From Cyanoderma ruficeps (taxonomy: Eukaryota; Chordata; Aves; Passeriformes; Timaliidae), in the NCBI GenBank assembly GCA_008694505.1, contig VZDJ01000063.1:3236339-3300338 (forward strand): a DNA stretch of 64,000 nt. The letters run 5' to 3'. Numbering within the stretch: position 1 is the first letter of the stretch; the number at the start of each line of letters is the position of its first letter. The notes below the pieces were generated by a model. The model was not told the DNA's origin, searched no databases, and was given only the letters and a program-made list of their open reading frames with translations. The position numbers and the translations under genes are program-made. Positions 24,701 to 36,700 of this stretch are shown piece after piece.

Positions 24701-27700
24701 TTTCTCTCATGTCCTACAGCGACAGTTCCCCACAGCAGGTTTTACCAGGAGATGTTGAGCTGGGTCTCCTGGATCAGGTGGTCCAGCCTTCGGAAGGGTC
24801 CGAAATCCCAGCCTGGGTTGTTGTTGTAGAGATGCTGCTTCTGGTACACGGGGTAGTGGCTGGAGGCACGCTCTGGGGATGGGGCAGCACAGGGTCACAG
24901 CCCTGAGCCACCCCAGCTGGGAAAGCAAAGAGCTGTGGAGCTGCTTTCATAGAGGGTTGCAGTGCCAGATCAATTAATTGAGTTTAATTACTACCCCAAA
25001 AAGATTCGTGCTGTCTAACAGGGGACCAATTTTATCTCACTCCACAGAAACCCAGTCCAAAGCCCCTGGCAGGGCCCAGACTACAGTTCTGGGATCCAGG
25101 AGGTGAAGGGATGGATCCGTGCAGGAAGCCCAGTGTGGAGCCACTGCTCTGGACGGGTCTGGACACACCAATGTGTTCAGCCCAGCCACACTCACCCTGG
25201 GAATTGATGCTGAGCTGGAAAAGGATCGCGTCCCCTGCCTCCAGACACACCACTGGGTTAGGGATGAGGGGCAAGGCCTGCCTGTCTTTGGGGGAACTCC
25301 TCTGGGCTCTGTGTCCTTTCTGCAGCGGCTGGTCCGAGGAAAAATCTCCTGCCACAGGCAAGAGAAGAAACCAGAATGAACCCTGCAAAGTGAGCAGTGC
25401 GTGACAACACCCAACCCTTGGCAAGGAAGAATTATTTATTTTGTATCTGGTGGCAATTGCAGCTCACAAAGCCAAATCCAGCTCCAAAACCTGCCAGCTG
25501 ATTTGCCTCCAAACAGAGTTTCCTTCCAGTTCCTTGGAAATCCACAATCCTGCAACCTCTGTCTGACCCCTTCCCAGGGCATTACCCATGCAGGGAAGTC
25601 CCCACTGTTTACTCCCAGACAGAGCAAAGTATTTCCCGGCTTTCTAAATCATTTGGAGCATGTAATAATGAATTCCCTCTGTGCCAGCTTGCTGTCCAGT
25701 GGCTGTGCATCCATGGGGGGAAATGGATGGCTTGGTGTGGGTGGAATTTGGGTTCCCTCTCAAGCCTTACCCATGAGAAAGGCATCCAGAACTTCTGTGC
25801 TGGAGACAACGAAACCCAGCACTCCCTGGGGGCTGAACAGGACCAAATGCACCCTCTGGCTGCTCTGCACGTGCTCATCTGGGCCCAGAACGTTTGACAG
25901 CTCCTGTGGGGAGCAGGGGAAACGCTGATCATTGATTCAATCAACCCTGGACTTGATATTTCTGAGTCTGAGAGATTTCCGCCTGCTAGCAGCTCCGAAC
26001 TTTTTCCCAAGGAAAAATTCTCAAGAAAGCTTCTTCTCAAAAACAATCTTGGCAAACAACTCTCCTTTCTCAGAACAGTCTTTCTCCAGGGGGTGTTTTG
26101 CTGTTTCTCCAGTTTAACCAGTGGGATCAGAGAGGTGTCGTTCCTATTCCCCAACCATATTAAGTCTGTGTGGGAACACCTTAGAAAAGGTAGTAAGAAT
26201 TAAACAATAAAGCCTTTTTTCTATGCTCTTTGCCTTCTGAAATATTTGGAGTCTCTCATCATTCTTCTGTGTCCTACAGTGACACTGGGCTGTGGCCAAC
26301 CTTCAGCACAGCTGTAAAAGGCTGCTCTAGGAGATTTTCCCCTATAATTCAGGAATTGTTGTTTCTCTGTAATGCAGCAACCCTGAACCTCACCTGGAGG
26401 AGTCCCTGTGATTTCTGGCCTCTCCCAGACCTGCACATTTACACAGCAATCCCTCCCTCCACACCTACCCTCACTTGGCTCTCGTTCATCCTCAGCAGGA
26501 GCTCCCTGTGGGTGCCAAAGGCCAGGGAGAGCCGTGGGGCTCTCAGCAGGCACAGCTGGTCACAGAGCTCCTCAGCAGAGATGTACTGCTTGCAGTGACA
26601 TCTGGAAAAGGGACAAACCCTTGGTCAGTACTGATCCCTCAGCAAACAGCTACAACAGAGCCCCAGGCCCCCACAGCCCACAGGGGGGATGATCCTACTC
26701 TGTATCCGTGGAAAAAAGGATGGAGCAAACTCCTTCTCCATCTCATCAGCACCATGCCTGCTCTTGAGGGCCCAAATGTGACACCTCACTGACAGTGCTT
26801 GGTTGGTGTCTAACACAAAGCACCTTCAATCCTGGAACAGAGCATTGCACCCCTCCCCAAAGCTCAGCTCCAGGAAAATGGGTGAAAGAATCAGAGTATG
26901 ATTTGGACACACCAGATTTCTGTGCCACCCGTGCCAGGGGGAGATTTTGCAGCACAGAAATTCGTTCGCAAAGAGGGGAAAAATGATATCATGTGACAAG
27001 AACTGGTTTCAGCATCTCCCTGCCCATGGCAGGGGGATGGAACTAGATGGTGTTTAAGGTCCTTTCCAACCCAAACCACTAAAGGGGTTGAAGAGGGGAC
27101 AATGATTGATTTCTGATTGGAATTAAATGATTTATAAGGTCCTTTCCAATCCAAACCATTAAAGGTGTTGAATGGGGGACAAGGATTGATTTCTAGTTGG
27201 AATTAAGTTATTTTTCATGTCCCTTCCAGCCCAAACCATTAAAGACGCGTGCAGGGGTGGGACAAGGATAGTTTTCTAGTTGGAACTAGATGATCTTTAA
27301 GGTCCCTCACAACCCAAACCATTCCATGGTGATTAAAGGCGTGGGGAAGAACAAGAATTGATTTTCTCATTTCTGGCCTAAATCTAACAGAACAACCATC
27401 CACTTTAGAGGGGCTCAGCCTGAGGCACATGGAAAAGTCACACACCTCAGAAAATGTGAGCTCTGTCCACCCTCCCCTTGTCACTGGGTGATTGTGGACT
27501 CTCCACCCAAGACACAAAACCACCAGGTAATGTTGAGGACACAGGAAATACCCTCCAGGGAGATGAACAGGACCAATGAGTGAGGACTGAAAGCACAAAC
27601 CTCCACAGACAGGAACCACACTGATGGAAAATTTCCCAAAAAAACACCTCCCACAGCCCAACCCTGCCATGACCTCATGGGATCAGTAGCCCAGGGCTAA

Positions 27701-30700
27701 TTGAGAAGTGTTTTGAAGGACAGGCTGTGCTGGTAGTGACGCTGTTGTTAGATGTTTACTGTTATTAGATATATATCTATTGTTAGATGTTCATTATTGC
27801 TAGCTGTTCACTATTGTCAGATACTTATTTGTTATTGAATACCTATTATTAGTAGATATTTAGAATAGATTCTCTATTCTCTACAAGGAATGCCTTGTAG
27901 GAGTCCTCGTAAGGCTCCTTCTCAACAAGGAAAAGACCTTGCCAAGCCTCTAAAGGGGGAAATGATGCCTTATGTTTGAGGTTTCATGTATTTCAGGTTC
28001 TGTGCTGCCCAGGGGTGCAGTTCTGAGCTCACAGTCAGTGTCACTCAGCTCTGCACACAGCAGGGACACAAAACAAATCCTTTTCCTGCTGCACACCAAG
28101 GACAACTTCCAGGCCCAAAAGCACAATCAAAGGTGGACAAAGGGAGGAACAAGAAGGATGGGACTTCATAATCTGCAGCTGTAATTGGACAATTAAACCC
28201 CAATATGCAAATGGACCAAAACTTATGAAAGTGTGAGACCTCGTGACCAGTCATCCATTTTATGTCCATTTTGTCACCATTTTGGGTCCATTTTGTGACC
28301 ATTTTGGGTCCATTTTGTGACCATTTTGTGTCCATTTTGGGTCCATTTTGTGACCATCTTGGTTCCACCTTGGGTGTAGCCCTGGCGCGGCTCTTGTCCT
28401 GCCCAAGGCGTACCTTCAAGCCTTTTCAATAAACATCTACTTTATTCCCCAGCTCTGCCCAGTCTCTGCTCCAGCTCAGCCTCCCCGAGGCCCCGACGGC
28501 CCTGACTCCCTCACTCACATGCCCAGCAGGGTGTGCAGCTCCCCTCCCTCGGGCCCGCAGGCCGGGCCGCAGTCGTGGCGCTCGGGGGCGGCGCAGCGGC
28601 GCGTGGAGGCCAGCCGCACCTCGCCGGGGCCACACAGCTCCTCCACCTGCAGGGACACACACCCAGACACGCCCCAGAGTGACCTTGTCGGACACTACGA
28701 CGAGGCAAGGTTTTGATTTCAGAAGGTTTGTTATAAATGCGTGTTATAAAGTTGCAAACGTCGGGATGGATGCTATATGTGTAATTGTACTGTACCGTGT
28801 TTTGTTAATAGAGTTTAGAAAGGTGATGCATGTGTTTTCTGATGGTGACATAGTGTGAATGGTGGAAAGGCTCCTACAAGAAAGGGCCAATAAAACATCT
28901 AAAAGATTTGTTTGGCTCAGCTGAAGGCCTGAACACCCCCTGTCTCCTGCACATCACACAACAATTTTGGTTGGGAGCCCAATTTTACCTGAGGGTGGCA
29001 ATCCTGGTCGCTGTTGCTGTCAGGATCTTTCTTGCCTCTCTCATCATAATAAACATATCCTGCCTGGCAGATGCAGGAGGCATCTGACTGCTGGAAAGCC
29101 CTGTTCAGCCCATGGCAGGTACAGCTGGTGGCACCTGGGGGAAGAGGTTGGCTTTAGGGTGGGGAATACAGCCTGGAACAACTGTGGAAAGGAGCAGCTC
29201 CTGTGCTCAGAACTCTTTATCAAACCCTGTGGACATGGCATTTTCTGAGCTTGAGAATTGCTGAGCTCTTCCCAAGGGGAACTTTTCATCAGTTTTCTTT
29301 TTCCCAAAGCAACCCTGTGTAAACAATATTCCTTTCCCATACCAACAGGTGTTGTTTGCTATTTCTGTTACTGAGCCAATGGGAGAGGTGTCAGCCCTAC
29401 GGACCAATAATGTGACTTTTAGCACAGAGTGTTATAAAAGGACTGAATGAATTGTAAATAAACCTTCTGATCTCTACTGCCTCCTGACTGGAGTCAAGCA
29501 TTTTATTTCATGTCCTATTGCGACAAAATCCCACTGCTCATTTCAGTGGTGCTGCTGCAGCTTGTGCCCCTCTCCCAGGGCAGAGCTGAGCCACAGGACA
29601 GCCAGCTGGGGCCAGCCTGCACCAACACAGCCTGAGAGCATCTGCTGCAGCACCCACTTAGCCAGAGATGCAGAAAGGACCAGCTGCTCCTTGGCAGCAG
29701 GGTTTTAACAAACCCTCCATTCAACTGTAGATGAAGGCCCTGGATGGGGTAAGGACCCAGCCAGGCAGGGCTGCCAAGCCCTTCTCTCATGCCTCAACAG
29801 CCTCAAATCCACCTGATCTGAAACGCTGGGGCAGTGCTGCTCATACACTGTGAGGAATAAACACTCTTTACTTTCCCAGTTTCCAGCCTTATCCCACTTT
29901 ATCGTGCCCTCAGTGCCCAATTTTGGCTCAAAAGCACCCCTAGATTTAACACAATCCCCCCAAATCCTGGCTAAAGTGATCTCGGTGAAACTCCACAGCT
30001 TTCGAAGCAATGCTAGAGCAGGAATTAGTAGAGCTGCTCAGCTCTCCTTTCCTTTAAGGAGATCAAATCCCCTTGGGTAAGAGTGTAAAATGGGGAAAAA
30101 GATAGATTTAAAGACAGCTTTGGAATTGGAATCCTCCTCCTGGGTGGGACAGGGGAAGAGCAGCTGGGCATGGGCAGCACCCCCAGCTCCAGGAGCATCC
30201 CAGGGCTTGTGGAACATTATGAAACACCTTGACAGAGGGGAAAACACTCACACATAAAAACTCACCTGGCTGGGAGGAAGAGGAGCTGCCACAGGGGAAG
30301 CAGGCAGCCTGGGCAGGGAGGTGATTGAAGGTGCCAGCAGGACAGGCCTGGCAGTCCCCTGGGTGCTTGGCAAAGTGGCTGCTCCCATGGGTGCCCGGGG
30401 GACAGGGCAGCGGGGCAGGGGACAGGGCAGGGCAGTAGTGGCCACGGGGACAAGGCTGCTGGTGGTAGCTGTCACTGCCTGCAGAGAGGGGTGGCATCAG
30501 GGACCCCAGCAAGTGCAGAGACAGAGGCAGAGAGCACTTGCTTGTCCCAGTGATCCATCTACACACGTCTCTCTATATATAGACACGAGTCTATATAAAT
30601 ACACACGTGTGCAGATCAGCGTTTTCCAGTCTAATTCATATTTAAATATAAATCTCAGTTTTTTTCTTTCCCTCCCAGCTTTTCCACCTGCTAAATCCAG

Positions 30701-33700
30701 TGGCAAACCCACGTGACAGCCCACACCAGGGTTTTATAACTGCAGAGGATTCAGAGCTTTGCCCACACAGAACTCAAAACTCTCTGCTCCCAATTGAAGC
30801 TGCTATTTCTCACCCCACTCCCCCGTGGCAGTTGAATTTACCTGGTGGGCAGGTGAAGCCAGCTGGGCAGGGCTGGCAGGGCGCTGAGATCAGGGGGTCA
30901 CTGCGGAAGGTGCCTGCAGCACAAACCCTGCAGAACTTCTCAGCTGAGCCCCTCAGGCCAGGCAGGCTGAGGGCCATGTGCCCTCCCTCACAGGGCACGG
31001 GGTGGGCACTGCCCACGGGGCAGTAGTATGGGAACACACACCTAGGAGGGAAAAACAGGGCAGGAAAAGGGAAAAAACAACCCTCTGAAAACGATTTCTG
31101 CATTCAGTGATCAGTGAAAACACAGGGTAAAGCTAAAAGTGGTTCTCGTCTGATTCCATGCTAAGCAGAAACTATAAAATGGCAGAAACTATAAATCCCC
31201 CTCCCTGTTCTGTCACCAGACCTGTGACTGCAGCCATGAAGATTCCTTTGCTCTTGGCCCATGCACAAAGGCCGTGGTTTGGGTTGGATCCTGGGCACAA
31301 TTCCCAATATTTGGTGTTTTTGGGAACCGGAGGCTGGCTGTACCAACCCCCAGGTACTCACAGCTGCTCGGGGCTGCTGTAAGTCCAGGATCCCTCAGGA
31401 CAGTGGTAGCCAGCAGGGCACAGGGGGGGCTCTCCTGTCACAGCACCACAGTAGGAGCCAGGCCTGCAGGGCTTGGGATTTACTGACCCTGGGGGAGAAA
31501 CAGGGAACAGTGTTGATGTGATGTTCCCAGAGCAGGAGAATCTGCCCTGGGGCTAATCTCACTTTGTCATGCCCTCAGTGCCCAATTTTGGCTCAAAAGC
31601 ACCCCTAGATTTAACAAAATCCCCCCAAATCCTGGCTAAAGTGATCTTGGTGAAATTCCACTGCTTTCAAAGCAATGATAGAGCAATAATATCTTCAATA
31701 TTTCTTTCAAAGCAAAAATAGAGCAAGAATTAGTAGAGCTGCTCAGCTCTCCTTTCCTTTAAGGAGATCAAATCCCTTAAGAGAGCAAGGAGGCTTTTCC
31801 ATAAACTCCCTGTTTTTTCCACAGCTCCCCAAAGGGCACAGAACTTTTGGGAACCAGTTTATCATTTAGCACGACATGCTGACACCTCAATGCCCAGCCC
31901 TGCGTGAAAATATCTCCTCCTTTCCCAAGCCCAGAGCACTTCCTTGGCAACCTCAGCTAAACAAAAACAGGGAGGGCTGAGAGGGACCATGGCCTGGGAG
32001 AATGGGGTAAGAGTCACTGTTAAATCCCTGTTGATCCATCATCCAGGCTCAGAAATGAGGAAAACAAAGGTGGTGTCACCTGCTGGGCACTCATAGCCAG
32101 GTTTGCAGGGTATTCCCTGCGTGTTGGGCAGCCCTGTGTGGGCTGGATCCGGGCAGTAATATCCAGGAGAGCAGGGATCACACTCTTCCAAGGATTTGGC
32201 ACCAGGCTGGACCCTGGAAGTGCCAGCTGGACAGGGGAAAGTGTCCCCATTGCCAGGGCACCAATACCCAGGGGGGCAGGGATAATCCTCAAAGCTGGTC
32301 AGGCCTGTGGGGGAGAGAAGGGAGTGAGGAAGGGGAGGAGGCCGGGGGGCCAGGGGGGTTGGAGGAAGGCTCTGAGGTGGCTGTGAGCTGGAATTCTCTC
32401 TCCCTTCCCCTATATCATAGCGGGGAATTTTGTCACCCAGAGGTAGGAAAGGGAAGGAATTTTGTCACCCACAGGAGGGGAAAAGAGAGAATTTTGTCAC
32501 CCAGAGGTAGGAAAGGGATGAACTTCGTCACCAAGATATGGAGAAGGGAAGGAATTTTTTTTACTCAGAGGAGGGAAAAGGAGGGAATTTTGTCACCCAG
32601 AGAGGTTAAGGGGAAGGAATTTTATCACCTAGAGGAGGAAAAGGGAAAGAATTTTATCACAGAAAGGTGGGAAAGGTAAGGAATTTTGTCACCCAAAGGC
32701 CGGATTTGCCCTGCACTCACCTGACAGGGGACAGTGACACCCCAGTGACACTCACCTGACAGGTGACAGTGACACCCCAGTGACATTCACCTGACAGGGG
32801 ACAGTGACACCGTGTGGCCCTCACCTGACAGGGGACAGCGGTAGCCCGGCGGGCAGGGCTGGCACTCCGCCCGGCTCCGGGCTCCCGGGTGCCCACGGAA
32901 GGTGTGTGGGGGACATTCCTGAGGGGACAGGACACTGCCCTGGTCACTGCCATTGCTCCCGAAGCAGTAGTGTCCCAGAGGGCACGGGTGGGCCTCAGAG
33001 TCCCCTAAAAAACAAAAAAAAAGAGGATTTAGGGGTGTCCCCAATGCCACTGGAACACCTTTGTGTCCCCCTGCGCCATCCCAGCCCCTCCTGTGCCAGG
33101 TGGCACCCAGGGGTGTCGCTGGATTAACAAACAGGTCACTGCCCCTTTTCTCTGCAGAGCTCATCCCTGCCAGGGCTGTCACACATCTGACAGCCAAGCC
33201 ATCCTCTGGGATGGGGGAAATGAGGTGGGGATGGTGGAAAATGGGATGGCATTGGGAAAAATGGGAGAAAAAGGGGGTGGGGTTCAGGGGATGTGGGGAA
33301 AATGGGGGAGAATGGAGCTGGAATGGGGGGAAGATGGAATGGGATTGGGAAAAATGGGAGAAAAAAGGGATGGGATGGGATGGGATGNGGGGTTGGAATG
33401 GGGGGAAATGGGATGGCCTCAGGAAAAATGGGATAAAAGGGGGCTGGGATGGGGGAAAAACTGGGAAAAATGGGGGGGAAGGGCTGGAATGGAGGAAAAT
33501 GGGGCTGAGAAATCATGGATACACAAAACTCTCCCAAAAAGCAGCTCCCATCCCCTCCCCTCAGTGATTGCCACCCAAACCTGCTTTGCACCAGTGGCCT
33601 GGTGGGCAGGGCAGGCAATCCTCCCTCCTCCCAGCCCCTGGGAGAGCCCTGAGGGTGTTGGCAGGACACGGTGTGGGCACCTCAGACCCCTCCAGGCAGT

Positions 33701-36700
33701 AGTAACCTACAAAAATGGGTGGGAAAGAGATAAAAGTAAAACATCCAAATACTCCAGCGGCAAAAACGACTGAGCCAGAGTCTGTTGTTGCTGTGGAATG
33801 AACTTTTACATTCCCATATTTCCCAACACTTTTACAGATGCTGGGGAGTGAGGAGCCTTCAAACTCTTCTGGACTGGCAGCTCAGCACCCTAAATTCCAG
33901 GTGGCCTTTTTGGCCTGGCCCACTTTGCTTCAAAAAGATGCAAACCCGAGGAAATCGATGAGCAATGATCATTTTAATTAGATACAATGCAGTACATTAT
34001 GCAATATATTATATACTCTGTTGTAACCCTGGGCACTGAGAATTTCCGACTCTCTGTGCTCACAGGCACTGACCTCCAAGCAAACACTGCATTGACCTGA
34101 GGCCGTGGAAAAGGCTCCCAAAATTGAGTGACAGCACTGGGACTGTGGGTGTGGAGTTTGAATAGAAGTGTGTGATATCACAGGGTGCAAAACTTAGAGT
34201 TCAAGGGTTTAGAATATAGTAATATATGTATAAAGCAAAATGGAGGATTTAGGGTGGAGTCTGAGTCCTTCTTTTTCACCTTCTCCATGGGTCTGGGTGG
34301 TGTTTTGTAGTTGGATAGAGAGGTCCCCATTGTGGGCCACAGGTGGTTGTTTATTGGGTTAAAAGTAAAAATAATTTAGGTGTCATTTCTTAATTGCACA
34401 GTTTATCCTTAAAAGGCCTTGTAGAGAGATAGAGGGGGCTCCATTTTTAGTTTGTTAGCTAGGTTGTGAGACTGTAACATAGATAAGAATTAATAAACAT
34501 CTGAGTCTGAACAAGAAACCCCATCTCGTGCATTTAATCCTGACTCTGGCAAAAAGAAGGTAAATCACAACAATTCTCCACTCGGTTCAGCAGTAAGTCA
34601 ATACTCTGGACTGTGGAGATGGTTGAGATCCTCACCTACCTGCAGGACACAGCCCTGCACACGCCTGGCCCCAGCGGCACAGGAAGCGCCAGGAGAAGGG
34701 GAGACCTTGGGGAGCAGCCTGAGAGCTCCCAGCCAGGCAGAAATATCCAGCAGCACATTTCCCTTCCAGCTTCCCGTGCCTGGAGAGGAGAAGAAAACAG
34801 TGATTTCTGTGGGTTTTGAATATAGTAATAAATACAAAGCAAGATGGAGGTTTTAGGGCAGAGGCTGAGTCCTTCTTCTTCACCTTCTTTTTCATGGGTC
34901 TGGGTGGGATTTTGTAACTGGGTGGAAAAATCCACATTGCAGGCCACGGGTGGTTGGTTATTGGGTTAAAAGTCAAAATAATTTATGTGTCATTTCATAA
35001 TGGGACAGTTTATCCTTAAAAGGCCTTGTGGAGAGAGAGAGGGGGGCTCCATTTTTACTTTTTTAGCTGGAACTCACAACCTGTGAGACTGTAACATAGA
35101 TAAGAATTAATAAACATCTGAGTCTGGACCAGAAATACCATTTCGTGTGCTTAATCCCGATCCTGGCAAAAAGAATATAAAAGCAACAGGTGAACTGAAT
35201 CCTGACCTGCAGTAGTGGCCAGGGAGGCAAGGCAGGCATTCCTTCTCATTCCAGAGGCCAGTTGTGTTTTCAGGAGTGAAGGTGCCCTCAGGACAGGTGA
35301 GAGGAACTTGTGTCCCTACAAGAGAGAGCATAGACACAAAAATCAACCCCCATAAGAGTGTCGTGGTGTGACACGTGACTCTCAGGTGGCCACTGTGCCA
35401 CACTGGCTTATTGCCACCTCCTCATCACCTGGCCTGGGGGACACACTCGGGATTGCCCATCTCTGGGGCCACAGGCAGGCACATGATCCCTGAGCCCGTG
35501 GCGGGTGCCAGAGTACCTGTGGGGCAGTAGGAGTGAGGTGGGCAGCGCCTGGGGTCCCCTGTCACCAGCTCCTGGCAGTAGAATCCTCTCTGGCACGGGA
35601 TGCAGGAGGCAGAGCCCATGGCTGGCTGGTACTTCCCGGCAGGGCACGGCCTGGGGAGGGCTGTCCCTGACCCACAGAAGTGACCCTGGAGAGGACAGAG
35701 AAGGGAGAACATTTCAAGGAGCAGAAGTGATGCCTTTTGGGCTACCTAAAAACAGAGGCCAGACAGAATTAAGAGAATAAAAAGCAGTTCTATTTATTGA
35801 GGGGCCTTCAGGTACATTTAGGGCAGACAAAGCCCCCCAGGGGCTACACCCAAAATGGACAATGGTCACGGGTTTGCACACTTTGATCAGTTTGGTCCAT
35901 TTGCACATTGGGGGTTCANGGCAGGGCATGGCCTGGGGAGGGCTGTCCCTGACCCACAAAAGTGACCCTGGAGAGGACAGAGAAGGGAGAACATTTCAAG
36001 GAGCAGCAGTGATGCCTTTTGGGCTACCTAAAAACAGAGGCCACACGGAATTAAGAGAATAAAAAGCAGTTGTATTTATTGAGGGGCCTTCAGGTACATT
36101 TAGGGCAGACAAAGCCCCCCAAGGGGCTACACCCAAAATGGACAATGGTCACGGGTTTGCACACTTTGATCAGTTTGGTTCATTTGCACATTGGGGTTCA
36201 TCTTCCAATTCCAGCTTCAGGTAATGAAGTCATTTACCCCCAGTTTGCTGCCCCCAACTCCCTTTTGTTTCCATCTCTCAGGCCTGAGGCAGTGAGGTGT
36301 CCTTGACTGCCAGGCCTGGAGAGGAATTGTTGTGTCTGCCCAAACTGGGGGAGCAGCAGCTCACACTGTGTGTGGAGTTTGGAGTTCTACACCTAAAGAA
36401 TTGCAGGATTACAAATGGATGAAAAATAGAAAATCTAAATTCCTAAGGCATCATTCTCTCCCTTTAGAGGCTTGACAAGGCCTCTACCTTGTTGATTCTC
36501 TATTCTGAATATCTACCAATAGTATGTATCTAACAGCAGGATGTATCTAACAGCAGTAAACATCTGACATAGTTGGGGGTTGTATAAACCCTAGAATGAC
36601 CCAAACCTCTGTGTGGATGTGAGCAATGTTTCATCCAGCTGTGGGTGACCCTTTGTCACTGTGGGACCCCAAGAGCCCTTCCCAGAGCTGAGAGCTCCCC

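Noticed and set aside
25609..26154. 181-codon - strand open frame
   Set aside because: Starts inside an LTR and reads exon 52 in the wrong frame.
32400..32835. CRISPR-like array of regular repeats
   Set aside because: Units are adjacent without unique spacers, in vertebrate intron DNA; minisatellites instead.
33063..33773. 236-codon + strand open frame rich in Gly, Trp, Met and Glu
   Set aside because: It runs through a G-rich minisatellite and antisense to exon 43; composition alone explains it.
35408..35516. Extension of exon 40 past its donor (open frame to 35425)
   Set aside because: Using the later donor GCCAG|GTGATG breaks the phase with exon 41; the donor at 35516 fits.
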